From Cyclaneusma minus (taxonomy: Eukaryota > Ascomycota > Leotiomycetes > Marthamycetales > Marthamycetaceae), in contig JAKZHN010000019.1 in assembly GCA_037179335.1 (NCBI GenBank), positions 620,001 through 684,000 of the forward strand: DNA of 64,000 bases. The letters run 5' to 3'. The notes under the pieces are model-generated. The model was not told the DNA's origin, ran no database searches, and saw only the letters and a program-made list of their open reading frames with translations. How positions within the stretch are numbered: position 1 is the stretch's first letter; the number at the start of each line of letters is the position of its first letter. Position numbers and translations under genes: made by a program. Positions 35,494-46,145 of this stretch are shown one piece after another.

Positions 35494-36449
35494 ATGTCGA
35501 CCACAGACAGTGACATGTTTTATGTCAGGGGTGTTCCTGGCAAAAGCAAAGTAATTGCCGCCCGCAACATTGCCAAAGGGACTCGCATTCTAACCGAAGA
35601 ACCTTTCATTACATTACGACCTCAACCCAGAATGGTGAACTCAAGCTGGTTGGCCAGATACTTACCGACCGGACCAAAACCCTCAGCCAGGAACAGACAT
35701 GATCCATTTTCGGCATCAACAACCCCTATAAAATGATTGACGGAACAGCCATCGTGAGATTAGGCGACGAAGATAAAGCCGGCTTCTTCCCGATGGAACG
35801 ATTCAAGCATGCCTGCCGACCCAACGCCGAGAGGACATGGAATGCAAATATCAAGCGCGCAACTATCCACGCCCTGCGGGACATTGAGCAGGGAGAGGAA
35901 ATTACCAGGTCCATGATCGGAGCCTTACCGCAGTATGAAGACCGCCAGAAAAGTCTCGGCTTCAAGTGTGGCTGTGAGCTTTGTCGCCGAGAAGATCGGT
36001 ACGACGTCGATATGTATTTGAGGGAGATCCGGGATTTCACCAGATTGATCAAGAGCGGGAAGACAAATGCTGTTAGCAGTATACCGCTAGAATCGAAGCT
36101 CGACCTCGTCCGTAGAATAATGTCTCATCTGCCGGAGTATGGAATTGAGGTAGTTTCCACTGCTCGTGATTATTCGTTGGCGCACGGCGTAGCGTCTTTT
36201 CATGGAGACCGGGAGAGGGCTAGAGTTTTCAAGGAAAGAGAATATGCTTGCAGCAAAATTGCATACGGCGATGATCACCCTGACTGCTTGAGGATGGCAG
36301 ATGAGCTCAACAGGATGACGGCCGAGGGGGCCAAAAAGTCTCTAGACAGCACTGATATGGCTGAGTTCGAGGCATGGCTTTGGATGGTGAAGGGACACGC
36401 CAAACGGCATACAAGAGGTGAAGGTGTCATTCCACTCTACAGGGATTGA
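35494..36449 (+). pseudogene. Decayed SET-domain (SMYD-like) methyltransferase gene
   Basis: Starts like a fungal SMYD-like SET protein (ATG 35494, VRGVPGKSKVIAARNIAKGT, then RILTEEPF) and ends with the family's cysteine-rich post-SET segment LGFKCGCELC. Between them the frame breaks. After RPQPRM, at about 35634, the family-like reading continues one frame over (ELKLVGQILTDRTKT), then meets an in-frame TGA at 35699-35701 and resumes as SIFGINNPYKM from 35702, open to 36449. No GT-AG intron reconciles the phases without leaving a stop. The remaining catalytic part is also eroded: the usual NH(S/A)C is KHAC, and the expected tyrosine-bearing ITISY stretch reads ITRSM. A sequencing error could explain one lesion, hardly all four. 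Confidence 0.65.
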
Positions 36450-37662
36450 GAGTGGCATTCCAAGCCCGATGAAGTAAAGCAAGCGGAACGTCCTCTAGAC
36501 TGAGAGATGCGAGGGTGTAGTAGAAAGACAAATGCGAACAAGATTTATACCAAAGCAGAGTGCCAACGTATTCATGTGATGTGCAAGTAAAGCGTTATAG
36601 CTATATTCGAACAACGGCCCAGAGGAAGTGATCGAGGGCAGAAATCTCTGAATGAATGGAATTTCAGCAAGCGACTAGCTAGCTAAGGTACAGCTCATGA
36701 AGAGGGACAGAGTAACAGAGGCAGTGAGTTTGTTGACGTAGACATGCATTTGACTTCATGCAACAATCTTGACCTGATAAGAGCTCGTTCTGCAAAGCAA
36801 CTCAAGACACTGATCTTGACACCCATACTTGGAGTATCTTGCGAAAATCGGGAAAAGAATAGAACAGTCGATCGAAGGCTGAAGAGCGAAGCGACGAGAT
36901 CAGTCTTTTTCGAGGGGGTTTTGCTCCGTCGTAGTTGGCAGCTTGGAAAACGCGTGGCATGACGGTTGCGAGAATCGAAAGGTTGTTTATGTTCCTTCAA
37001 AGTCGAGATCCGGATTTTGGCGTGGACCCTGCCAAGACTTGGGCGCGGTCGCTTGAGCTCCACCGGCACGGTCATTCATGACGCAGGGGCGGCGGCTCTG
37101 GGGAGAATGATCTCAATGTGTCAACGTCAGCTGCGGAGAACAAGTTTCTGTTCTAGACCTCGCCTGAACAACTTAATCGTCGCCTCTGCAGCCGGCGATG
37201 TGTCGAAAGTTGATGGTCGGCTGGGCCTGGACGCGTGGTCCGTGGAAAGGGTCGACATCGGAGGGGGAAGGAACTTTTCTGTGCCGATGACGTAGCAGCC
37301 GTCCCTACCTAGAGTACATGTAGGTACCTGTATTCCCTTCCGTCTGGGCCGGCGACGCCAGAGATGCCATACATCCGAGTAGTTCCTGCCTGCAAATTTC
37401 TGGAGGACCCCTGCATGGATGTACGACAACGGCCCAGCGATCACACCATCCCAATTACATAGGCCAACGTGCCGGATCGAGATCGGCAGCGTGCTGACCA
37501 CTGAACCGAGTCGACCAAGAACAAAACCCCCGAGTCTCCCGTGCTTTGCTTTGCGAACTCACCACCCCCCGCTGTAAACTCAATCCACCGCTACCAGTGT
37601 CTGTCAACATCGTGCGACGACGAGAAGCTCGACAAACGCCAGCGACCAGTTCGCTCGCTAAC
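36450..37662. other. Intergenic, no gene seen
   Basis: 1.2 kb between the SET remnant and the Pal1 gene; the downstream part is the likely Pal1 promoter. Only short open frames are present. Confidence 0.45.
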
Positions 37663-38963
37663 ATGGACTCATCAACAGACAAAGAATGGGTATGTCTGCT
37701 CGCCAACCTTGGTTGGACTCCCTGAATGCCACGGATTGACCAATACCAGGCCACGAAATACCTTCTCGACCCTCTCAATGCACCTGAGCCCTACCAGGTC
37801 GACGGCCCCAGCACCCGCTTTGTGCCATCCCCCGAACCGGCCTCCCAGACCTCAATGAAAGGCCCTTCGTCGACTGTGAGGCCCTACCCCACCCCTCCTC
37901 AATCCGCCAGTCCCACCGCCTCCAGCTTCCACCCCTCCAACCCTTTCGCTGCTGCTGCCTCTTCCTCCGCCGGTCCCTCCTCTCCCCATCGCCAAATGGC
38001 TTTCGGCGGCTACGACGGCTCCAACCAGCGACGAAGCAACAGCGATGACATCAAAACCCGCCGACGCGGTAGCTCCCTCACCGAGCGCTACCCAGGTGAC
38101 AGATCACACCAGCCACTTGAGGTCATTCGCAAGGAGAGCAAGCGTGCACACCGTTCACCTCATCTGAGGAAGAGCGGAATCCCAGGAGCCGATTCGATCG
38201 ATACGCTCGACGATTCTGTGTTTGGAGTGGCATATCACCATGAGGGACCGTACGATGCTGCGCTGGCAGCGAGGAACAACGTGAAATATCCACCGCTCGA
38301 TGCACTTCGAGCCTCGAACGAGGAAGCCATCCGCGCCACGCCTCCGGAGAAGCTCAGAGACGCACTTGAGAGACACCGTCCTCTGGAGGGTGTCGCCGTC
38401 ATCCCGCCCGGAATGCGAGATTTTTCCGGTCGTGTGATGGACTACGAGGAAGGCGCAGACTTGATGCGTGAGCCAGACGCTCCTGGCGGTGCTTACAGAC
38501 GCTGGGAGGGAATCGTGAGTTAGCCCTTGCACGAGCATTCCAGCAAGTATTAACGAATTTATTTTATCCTAACAAGAAGCAGCAATACCATCCAGATGAT
38601 CTGAAAGGCAAAGGCGAGCCGTCCTACTCAATTGAAAAGGCTTTGAAAGACCATAAGAACAGCCACCGCCGCATTTTTTCGGATGGCGGATCCGCCTACG
38701 AGATGCAGACGCCGGTGAGAACGAAGGCGAACCGCATGAGGAGCCACAGCGGCAATGATGCCTCTTTATATTCTGACTCAATTCCACGCAAGCCGGTGGC
38801 TAGTTCATCGCTCAGATACGCCGATGATGCTGGTGAGGGACCGAGCAGTGTCACTGGTGCTCATCACCGGAACAGCTCTAGTTCGAGCAAGATCGGCGAG
38901 GGCCTGAAGAAGAGGCTCGGAAGCTTGAGGAAGAAGGGAAAGAATGTCGATGTCGACGCCTGA
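37663..38963 (+). CDS. Pal1-family cell-morphogenesis/endocytosis protein
   Basis: Pal1-domain protein; in fission yeast Pal1 localises to growth sites and in budding yeast Pal1 joins the endocytic coat. Exons 37663-37689, 37750-38514, 38583-38963 give 390 aa, all in phase 0. The Pal1 core is clear from about residue 105 to 265: RRRGSSLTERYPGDRSHQPL, RKESKRAHRSPHLRKSG, IDTLDD, YHHEGPYDAALAARN, and RHRPLEGVAVIPPGM. The N-terminus has KYLLDPLNAPEPYQ, the short conserved lead of the family. The flanks are Ser/Pro-rich, and the C-terminus ends with a basic KIGEGLKKRLGSLRKKGK. The last acceptor sits in a run of three AGs (AAG AAG CAG), so the exon could begin three or six bases earlier without changing frame. 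Confidence 0.92.
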
Positions 38964-39692
38964 GTTGCGTTTCGACGTTTGCAACATTCGACTACCTGCG
39001 CATGGCTCGATTTTGGGGCGTATTTTTGGGGAGTTGTGTCAATCATATTGATCGGTCATGGTTTTTGGCGGCCATGAGTATGGCTGATGAGGATTATGGT
39101 ATTTTAGACGGGCATGGCACATATGGTTTAGCTGGCTTCGACGAATTTCTGTAGATTTTGGGACTCATGCTTCGGACTATATATATGGTATGGCCCTCGG
39201 GTAGCTCTCGGGGAAAACTACAAAAACAAATCAAAAGTTGTATTACTTACGAAGCGTCTCTGTAAGAAACGGCCCTCTCTTGTGATGACAATTGCTGTGT
39301 TCTCAGCCAAGACTAAGGAGACTTCAATCGCTGGAGATTTCCAAATTATAAGGGATATTCGTGATCATGACGAATATTTCAAGTCACTTGAAGGGTCCGT
39401 CCGATGTGTGTATGCGCGCACAAGAATCGTCACCACAAGCGCTCCAAGTCTACTGCTGTGTATTTTCCGTTCCCCTTAATCGACAACTCCCAGGTCCTGT
39501 CATGATGCTTATGCCGTCTCCAGTCGATGTCTAGTATATTTTTCTAATTCCCACGTCTATTCAATCCCATACCTACAAGTCCAGAAACTCCCACACATCA
39601 TTTAACATATCCACATGAATTCAGAATTTCATCAATCATCTTACAAACACTCAAAACAAGAACACCTTCTCAAACTCCCGGTGCCACTACAT
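38964..39692. other. Intergenic, no gene seen
   Basis: 0.7 kb between the convergent ends of the Pal1 gene and the first mini membrane protein gene. Confidence 0.45.
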
Positions 39693-40167
39693 CTAGATCC
39701 CGCTTATCGTGCGACCCAGGGTTGAGCGAATTTGGGGGACCGGGGTGCTAGTGCCATCTGCACGTCAACGTCAGGTGTTTGTTAGCTAGCCCCTTTTCCA
39801 GCTTTATTTTGGACGACCGTCGTCGTCGATCCACTTCAACTAAGAAGTACGAAGATTTGACACAAGTAAGGACATTGAGATTTTTGAATGTTTACTGACC
39901 TGAAAAGACGATTTAGACAGCCTCGACTAGCCTGGGACCTGAAAGTGTACCAGGCGACGCCGAGACTGGTGATGGCGATGACGGAACCGATAATGCCGAA
40001 GATGATGGTGAGGGTATCGCTGGTGTCGAGGTGACGGGGGTGTGGTTGATGTGAGGGGGGATGCAAGGCCGCGGGGAGTGTGATGGGACTGGGAGCTGGA
40101 GCTGGAGAAGAGAGGCTCAGGTAAGCATCGAGCAGGTTGGAGAGTAAGGCTTAAAGTACGTACCCAT
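39693..40167 (-). CDS. Mini single-TM protein, paralog A (98 aa)
   Basis: Unrecognised family. Exons on the minus strand are 40167-40164 (only ATG plus G), 40101-39896, 39839-39818 and 39757-39693; phases 1, 0, 1 close exactly at 98 aa. The start MAPAPSP is followed by a Pro/His-rich stretch and one hydrophobic helix (about residues 31-52: TLTIIFGIIGSVIAITSLGV), then AWYTFRSQ, a short acidic WIDDDD and the tail STPVPQIRSTLGRTISGI. The terminal intron has a good GCTAAC branch and GTGCAG acceptor. The gene was accepted, despite its size, because a second locus 1.9 kb away repeats the same plan: 4-nt first exon, MAP start, SDT...FGII helix, and a final exon beginning shortly before ASTP/TSTP. 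Topology and role are unknown. Confidence 0.65.
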
Positions 40168-41406
40168 TTTGTGAAGCTCAGCTTGTAGTTGTGGGACAGA
40201 ATGAGGGGTTTGAGACTTGGCGGTATAGATGGATGACAAGAAGTCAAGAACTTGAGTAGCGAGCAGTTTTGCGATTTGCTTCCTGGTCCTTATTCATGAG
40301 TCTTGACTTGGAAGACCGAGTGAGGCTCCGGAATTGCCACTCAGCGAGCGGGAGACTCGAGGGTATTGTGGCTCAGTCAGCATTTAACGGTTGAAGAAGC
40401 AGCGAAGCGGTATGTAATGAAAAGCAAACCAGCGGTTGGTACAAACTAGAAATTTGGAGAGCTCATCCACTCCTTGGTCGTGTTTGAGACAGATAGCAAT
40501 AAGAATCTGGAGGCTATCCAGTGTCCGGAGATACTTGTATTATCTCCATATTTCCAGATTTTTTGGATCTAGCGATCTCAGCTCGAGGCGGTGCAAGGCA
40601 ACGCGGGCCGTGACCGGGCTATGCTAGGCTGGAGTGCGGGATTTAGAGCCTCATCATTCCTCGTTAGTGGATCGTATCGCATGTATAATTCAAAAGTTCT
40701 TGATCTTCGGAGTCGAGATTGTGAAGAAAATGAATTTGAGAGGTTTTGGAGACACGAAAGGCTTTCACCACGTCCAGGAGGGATTGAGCGGTACGACTCT
40801 GAATGTGCACGGAGAATAGGGGGCGCTGAGTACTATGTAGTAGTTCATCTCCAAGCATTATTTTTTGACTTCGAAAATGGTTCTACCGTTGTTTTTGGGA
40901 GCCAAGAATATAATTTTGGAGATTAAAATTGAAAATACCTGTAGCTTTGGCTGGTTATTTCCTCACTTCGACCCGCAATACTTTCTCCTTTCCGTCCTAG
41001 GATTGCTGCTTGGTATATTTTCCTACCTACCGTCTCCTACTTTCTTACGCGAGCTCCAGCGACAAAAGCGACCTGTGAACAAGAATATAAAGCTTCGTAT
41101 ATCCGTTGTGTATAAAATCATAGACGTGATCCTCCAAGCTCCCGATTTATGGTATCTACCCGCAATCCCAATCCCTACCCAAAAAATCCCTTTGTCTATG
41201 TTCTCCCAAATGCCAAATCCCAAGTCCCGTTTCTCATTCCACATTGAATTATGCACCGCTCGCGGTCTATTCATTTTCCCATGCCCATGTCTTATTCATA
41301 CCCATACATAAACTCAGAAACGTGCTGCTTTTCTATATCCGCGTAGAACGGTGGAATTTATCTCACGTCGTCGTGTCGTGTTGGGAAAACGACAGCCCGG
41401 TCAATG
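40168..41406. other. Spacer between the two mini membrane-protein genes
   Basis: 1.2 kb with short open frames only; includes the promoter of paralog A. No additional copy of the family was found here. Confidence 0.45.
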
Positions 41407-42044
41407 TCACTCTGTGTCGCGATTTTGCGACCCAGAACTGAGGGTCCCCGACCGAGTGGAGGGGGTGCTAGCGCGGGCTGCACGGGCTACAGGGTGGTGT
41501 TAGCCGACGTCTGAGTTTTGTGTGACCTCTTGGCACGACTAAAAAAGGATTGAAACTCAAAAACTTGAAGAGCCAGACGACAACACAACTACATGTATCG
41601 AGTGGACTATAAAGAAGACATAAGACAACACCAACTGTCCCATGGAAGCATTCCCAGAGGCAAAGTGGAATACATGGATCCTCAGTTGAAATTCTGTTTC
41701 TGCACTGCTTGGAGTACAACGCGAACGCGACTGAATTTCAATACAGGAAGACGGGAGCTCTCCATACCTCGATGTGAATCATGACGTGGATCTCGATGTA
41801 AGTGGTCTTGCAGAATATGCCAGTATGTATGGAAAGTCTGAGCAGCGTGGTTGACTTGGGATCTCAAGGCGAACCAAGCGATGGCGAGACTGAAAAGGGC
41901 GATAACGGCGGCGATAATGCCAAAGACGATGTTGATTGTGTCGCTGGAATCGAGACCTCGCGAAGACAAGACCGAGGCGATTGGAGCTGAGAGAATAAGT
42001 AAGAAAATTAATTGGCGAGGCTGTGGTACCTGGTACATACCCAT
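41407..42044 (-). CDS. Mini single-TM protein, paralog B (about 101 aa; 3' exons tentative)
   Basis: Same unrecognised family as paralog A. Exon 1 is 42044-42041 (ATG plus G) followed by GTATGT; exon 2 is 41986-41768 and encodes MAPIASVLSSRGLDSSDT plus a helix (about residues 19-41: INIVFGIIAAVIALFSLAIA) and AWFALRSQVNHAAQTF. Across the 30 residues from SDT to RSQ, 18 are identical to paralog A. The last exon, 41477-41407, encodes the tail ASTPSTRSGTLSSGSQNRD, preceded by a GGCTAAC branch and GTGCAG acceptor as in paralog A. The link between exon 2 and the last exon is uncertain; a 12-nt exon ending at a GTCACA donor would satisfy all phases. Without splicing exon 2 reads through to a stop after QKQNFN. 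Confidence 0.55.
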
Positions 42045-42529
42045 TTTGAGAGAGAAGGCACTTGGGATTCTAGGGACTCTGCTACGGCACCGTGAGAGTA
42101 CAAATATGGCGTTGAATTAGTTCAGGAAATTGATGAGGGGAGGGAACCATGGGATGTCGAAGAAAGAAGAAAGTGAAAGGGTTCGAGGGAGAGACTCGAC
42201 TTATTATACTCGACTGTTGGAAAGCTCAAATGCCTTGTGGATTATACCTACCTATGGTTTGGCTGGCATGCTTCTCCCATCACCATCGCGATTTCATGTA
42301 CGGCTTGCACGGCTTGCACTTCTGATTGGCGCTTGGTGCACATGTAGTGCAGTCGGGGAATGGCGCAGCAGCACAGACATACGTGCACAGTCCAGCTCCT
42401 GATCCGGGCACCGCAAAGCTCCTCCTTTCATGTTCAGGTCTTACCACGATGCGTGTTCAGGTCTCTAATAGAGACCTTTTGCAACCAGATTTTGAGGCGT
42501 CAGTTATTGAAATTATGCAAGGCTAGACC
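42045..42529. other. Intergenic upstream of paralog B, no gene seen
   Basis: About 0.5 kb containing the likely promoter of paralog B; only short open frames. Confidence 0.4.
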
Positions 42530-42995
42530 AGATTGGGGTTGGTGGCTGGCCCAAGCGGGCAGTTAGTGGCCAAAGGTCGGAGCCGGCTTGAATAATTAAC
42601 GAGCTTCGCTCGCCAGCGGGCAAGCGGGCAAGCCGCTGGCAAGCAACACGAAGCGGCAGGTAAAGCTGGATCCTTGGTTTTTACATAATTTCTAGCTTAG
42701 CTTTGCAGCTTTTGAATTTTCTAGTTCTTTATTAAAAAAAAGTAAAAGTCCATTTTTGATTAATTTTTATATATCGGGGGGCCAGCCCCCCGCACCCCCC
42801 GGTGGCCTCCGGCGGCTTAAGCTAGGCAGCCAATTAGATTTGCACGTTTTTTCCTCGGTTTCGCATGGATTCTCAGCCAACCAATTCGCTCGCACGGACG
42901 AAAATCGCCGACTTTTACCCCCTCTGCGCGCGCTCAATATTGCGAATTATAAAAAGTTAATTATATGGTTGAAAAGAGCTGGATTGAAATAGGTA
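42530..42995. mobile_element. Probable mobile-element relic, compositionally atypical
   Basis: This block alternates strong GC and AT patches unlike its surroundings: GCGGGCAAGCGGGCAAG at about 42618, an AT-rich stretch at 42670-42775 with an A run, then a 7-bp-stem hairpin GGGGGGCCAGCCCCCC at 42776-42791 followed by CGCACCCCCCGGTGGCC. A short open frame near 42866 reads MDSQPTNSLARTKIADFYPL and stops after 31 codons, like the truncated start of an element-encoded protein. No inverted terminal repeats or target duplication could be found by eye, so the class is unknown. Confidence 0.35.
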
Positions 42996-44353
42996 GTTGA
43001 CGCTGCGCTGGCAAGTTACTGGGCGTTGGGTGGTGATCAAAGTAGTACCGTTTATATGTATTCAGGACATGGGGTCGGGGACTCCAAGCTTCTTCCCACA
43101 GGCGAGGGACTCGAATAGTTTACGACAGTCCATGTTCAAACGTCGAATATCATCCCGGATCCGTCGCAGAGATATAACCAGTGGTTGCAACCCGAGTGTA
43201 TATTTTATAATCAGCCGCTTGTGCGTTTGACTTCTCGATGATGAAAGAGACTTGTATGTTATTGGTCGGTAATTTCGAGGTAAAACGGTTCACATTCTTT
43301 CATCACATGATTACTTCCCTCAATTTACCCCGTTTGTACACCCTAGAATCGACTTCTCAGCTACTTTTCCCGTCCACTTACCTTGATACTTTCCATGTTC
43401 TTCCCACTTTTCTGTCACCTGTAACTAGGTCTTCCATCATTCACAATCGCTCCAAGGTTGCTTCAAAAGACATCATCTCTTTATTTACCATCCCTGAGCC
43501 ATGGGGCGTGGAAACATATTCTTTGTGGAAGTTCATTCTCAAGCACCCCAAAGTTGCACGCTACCACAAACTCTTAACCCGCGACATCTTCTCACTTCTT
43601 CTACAAAGCGTGGACGCACTGGAACAGGTCGTAAGCATTGACCTCTGTCATTTATTCACTACTTCAAAGTCACGCTCAGCAAACGAAGGTAGAAAGCGGG
43701 GTTTCAATTTTATTTTGGTATTTAAAATAGGTTGCGAAGTAGCCACCTGATTGAGATCAGCGCATATGTGGATGTGGTTGTGGGCAATCATCGCTACCAG
43801 CTATGTGGGAACTCGTGGGCTTGAATCAACGCTGGAAAGAACATAGGAAAGCAGAGTTTTTGTGCTCGGTTTTTGTATCTTTTTCCTTGGTGTGTTTTGT
43901 GGACGACGAGGGGGCTAGGAAAGCGCGGGACAACAAGTTGAAGACCTGGCAAGCTGGAAAGTCGAAGAAGAAACTGGAGGTTGAAAGTCGAGAGAGATCT
44001 ACAGAACAGTGGAATGAACCGACTGCTAAGAGGACGGGAGCGATGGACTCTTCTGCGATGACCTTCGGGATCGGAGAGAAGCTGTCTTTGAAACGAAGTT
44101 CAGGCGCGAGCTGAAGCACGCCAGTTGCTGGACACGCTAGTAGGTGAGTATGCGCCTACTGCCTGGACGATGTTGGGCTGCGTGTGAAGAAGCAGGCTGT
44201 CCTGAGAGAAGAAGCTGATGCTTGGCCCAGTAGAAGTATCGAGATGGTGGCGAAGAAGAAAACGAGCGCAAGTAAGAAGAAAGATGCGGAGTACTGGTGA
44301 TCTGAGTTGGGAACTTCGGTTGGTCGATTTTTGCACAACTCTTGCCTTTGCGC
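42996..44353. other. Intergenic with one orphan open frame
   Basis: An ATG-initiated frame at 43238-43750 (170 codons; includes KDIISLFTIPEPWGVETYS) is the only candidate; it has no recognised domain, intron pattern or signal peptide. Frames at 43803-44119 on both strands overlap each other and look like chance. Confidence 0.3.
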
Positions 44354-46145
44354 TCAACGGCCAACGGGTCGGAGCTCCTTGCGCTCAACATACTTTGCGA
44401 CATCATCACCCGGGATGTCATTGGCTCGATAATCTGCCACTTCAACGTACGATCCATCATACGCTAAAACCATCGGTTTTCCATCGATCCGAATGGAGGC
44501 AAGACGTCCGTCTGCAAGCCTTTTGCGGACCAGGACTAACTCGTATTCGATGCCATTGATCCAGCCCTTCTCCATGGCCGGGGATTCATACTCGCCGCTT
44601 GGCCGCAAGTTGTAATGGAGGCCGTTATCCATTTCCACAGCCAAGGGAAGGCCAGTGACTGGATCCATTTCTTACTTCACAATCGTATCGATATCAGGCT
44701 TCTTGTCATCTCCAGGGCCAACATCACGGTTGGGCACGTGCACAGCTTCGGTCAGCTTCGACGACACCTTCTGCCAAATGGTCGCATTTCCACGCTGGAT
44801 GCAGCGAATGAGGTTGCTCTTGGCAAGATGGACATCACTAAGAAGGCCGTCGCATCCAGCCTCGATGTTTTCCAGCAATATGTCGCTTGGGAGATAGCCG
44901 GTGGCTGGAGCATAAGGACCAGCTGGATATGGATTCCATCGAGTCGAGAAGTTCCACGCCTTGGGGCACGGCTGACGAATGGTCCCATCATTCCAAAGAT
45001 CCCAAGTGGTATTGGCCTCCAACATCTTAGTTGTCAGGCGAGCTGCAGCATCAATCTTGGGTGATCGGCGACCTGTATCGATATAGGCCGAGCGTAGGTT
45101 CCAGGAAAACAATCCTTGGCTGGCACGCCATGCGCCCGCCCTTGCAGAGGGGCTCAGATACGCATAATTGCCCTGGGGAAATCGGGGTTCGATGTCGGCG
45201 TCAGTGACATTCTTGTAACCTAGCCGCTTCCAGGCCTCGATCTCCCAACCTTCCACATCCCGAGATATTCTGGCGGGTAAGACTTCCTCCTTTGACATCG
45301 GTTGATACCCGGGCAGAGGTTGCAGAGCGCCGAGAATTGGCGGAAGATTGTATGGACCCCAGAATTGCTGGGACTTCACGAAGCTGGTGTAACCGCTGGC
45401 ATCGCTGCCTTTGCGTTCAAAGTCTGCAAGAAAAACAGTCAGCGTCATGCGTATCACGTGGAAGATTTGCTGAAACCAGGCGTTCCAAGAGACACTGCTT
45501 GTCCCTAGATCCTCGCTCCCCGAAGACTCAGACGAGCTAGAGGCAGCAGGACAAGAGACACCAGCTGCGGGACGAAGGACAGTCGACAACGGACAAAAGG
45601 CGTCCAATGCGAGCCCCTCGAATCAGTTATCCACATCGAGTATGTGTAGAGCATCAAGGATCAAACAACGGCCAACATTGTAACGCCTAATGATCGTAGC
45701 ATGAGGATATGTGACGGGACACTTACAGTACTCGTTGGTGTGCTCGCCCTTGTTGAGATGTTCCTGGATGCAATGCGTAATGAGCATCTGCACATCATCA
45801 AAACCACGATTCTCACGCTCACTGCCCTTGCACCAACGACAGGTGAGTGGAATGAGGGACGAGGCCTGCCAATCTGGCGAGAAGAGCCTATACAACATTG
45901 TTATCAGCTCCGGATTCCAAAAGGTTGGTAGAAAAGTCTAAAGGAATATCATCTTACACGATGGTTCCATAACCAGTACGAGCAACACGGTCGTGATAGT
46001 GAGCGCTCTTCTCCGCAGCGTGGTGGGCAGATGCAAAGTTGGCCGGCCCATTTGGTGGGACTGCCAATGGCGGGTAGACTGAGAGGGGGTTTCGTCCGAC
46101 AAGAGGCGCTACCATCATATCTTTGATCCGGTAGATTTGCGACAT
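44354..46145 (-). CDS. Orphan protein with a CxxC...H...H zinc-finger-like segment; in-frame stop at a splice donor
   Basis: Not recognised. Exon 1 is 46145-45958 and exon 2 45887-45727, with phase 2 and phase 1 junctions at GTAAGA and GTAAGT donors. Exon 3 starts at 45564 (acceptor CCCGCAG) and is open to 44672. It may contain another intron ending in TTTCTTGCAG near 45425, with a GTGTCT donor. Exon 2 carries CRWC followed by HCIQEH, a possible C2H2-type zinc site. The rest includes YRPxG-like but unassigned globular sequence (NPYPAGPYAPATGYLPSDIL). At 44674-44672 the frame meets TAA, yet the same frame then continues as EMDPVTGLPLAVEMDNG to 44354. The TAA lies inside GTAAGA, so a 78-nt intron to CCAAG would remove it and keep frame; otherwise the gene is truncated or nonsense-mutated. 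Confidence 0.55.

Noticed and set aside
43238..43750. 170-codon plus-strand frame
   Set aside because: ATG start and moderate length, but no recognised domain or paralog and AT-richer surroundings; mentioned as an orphan frame only.
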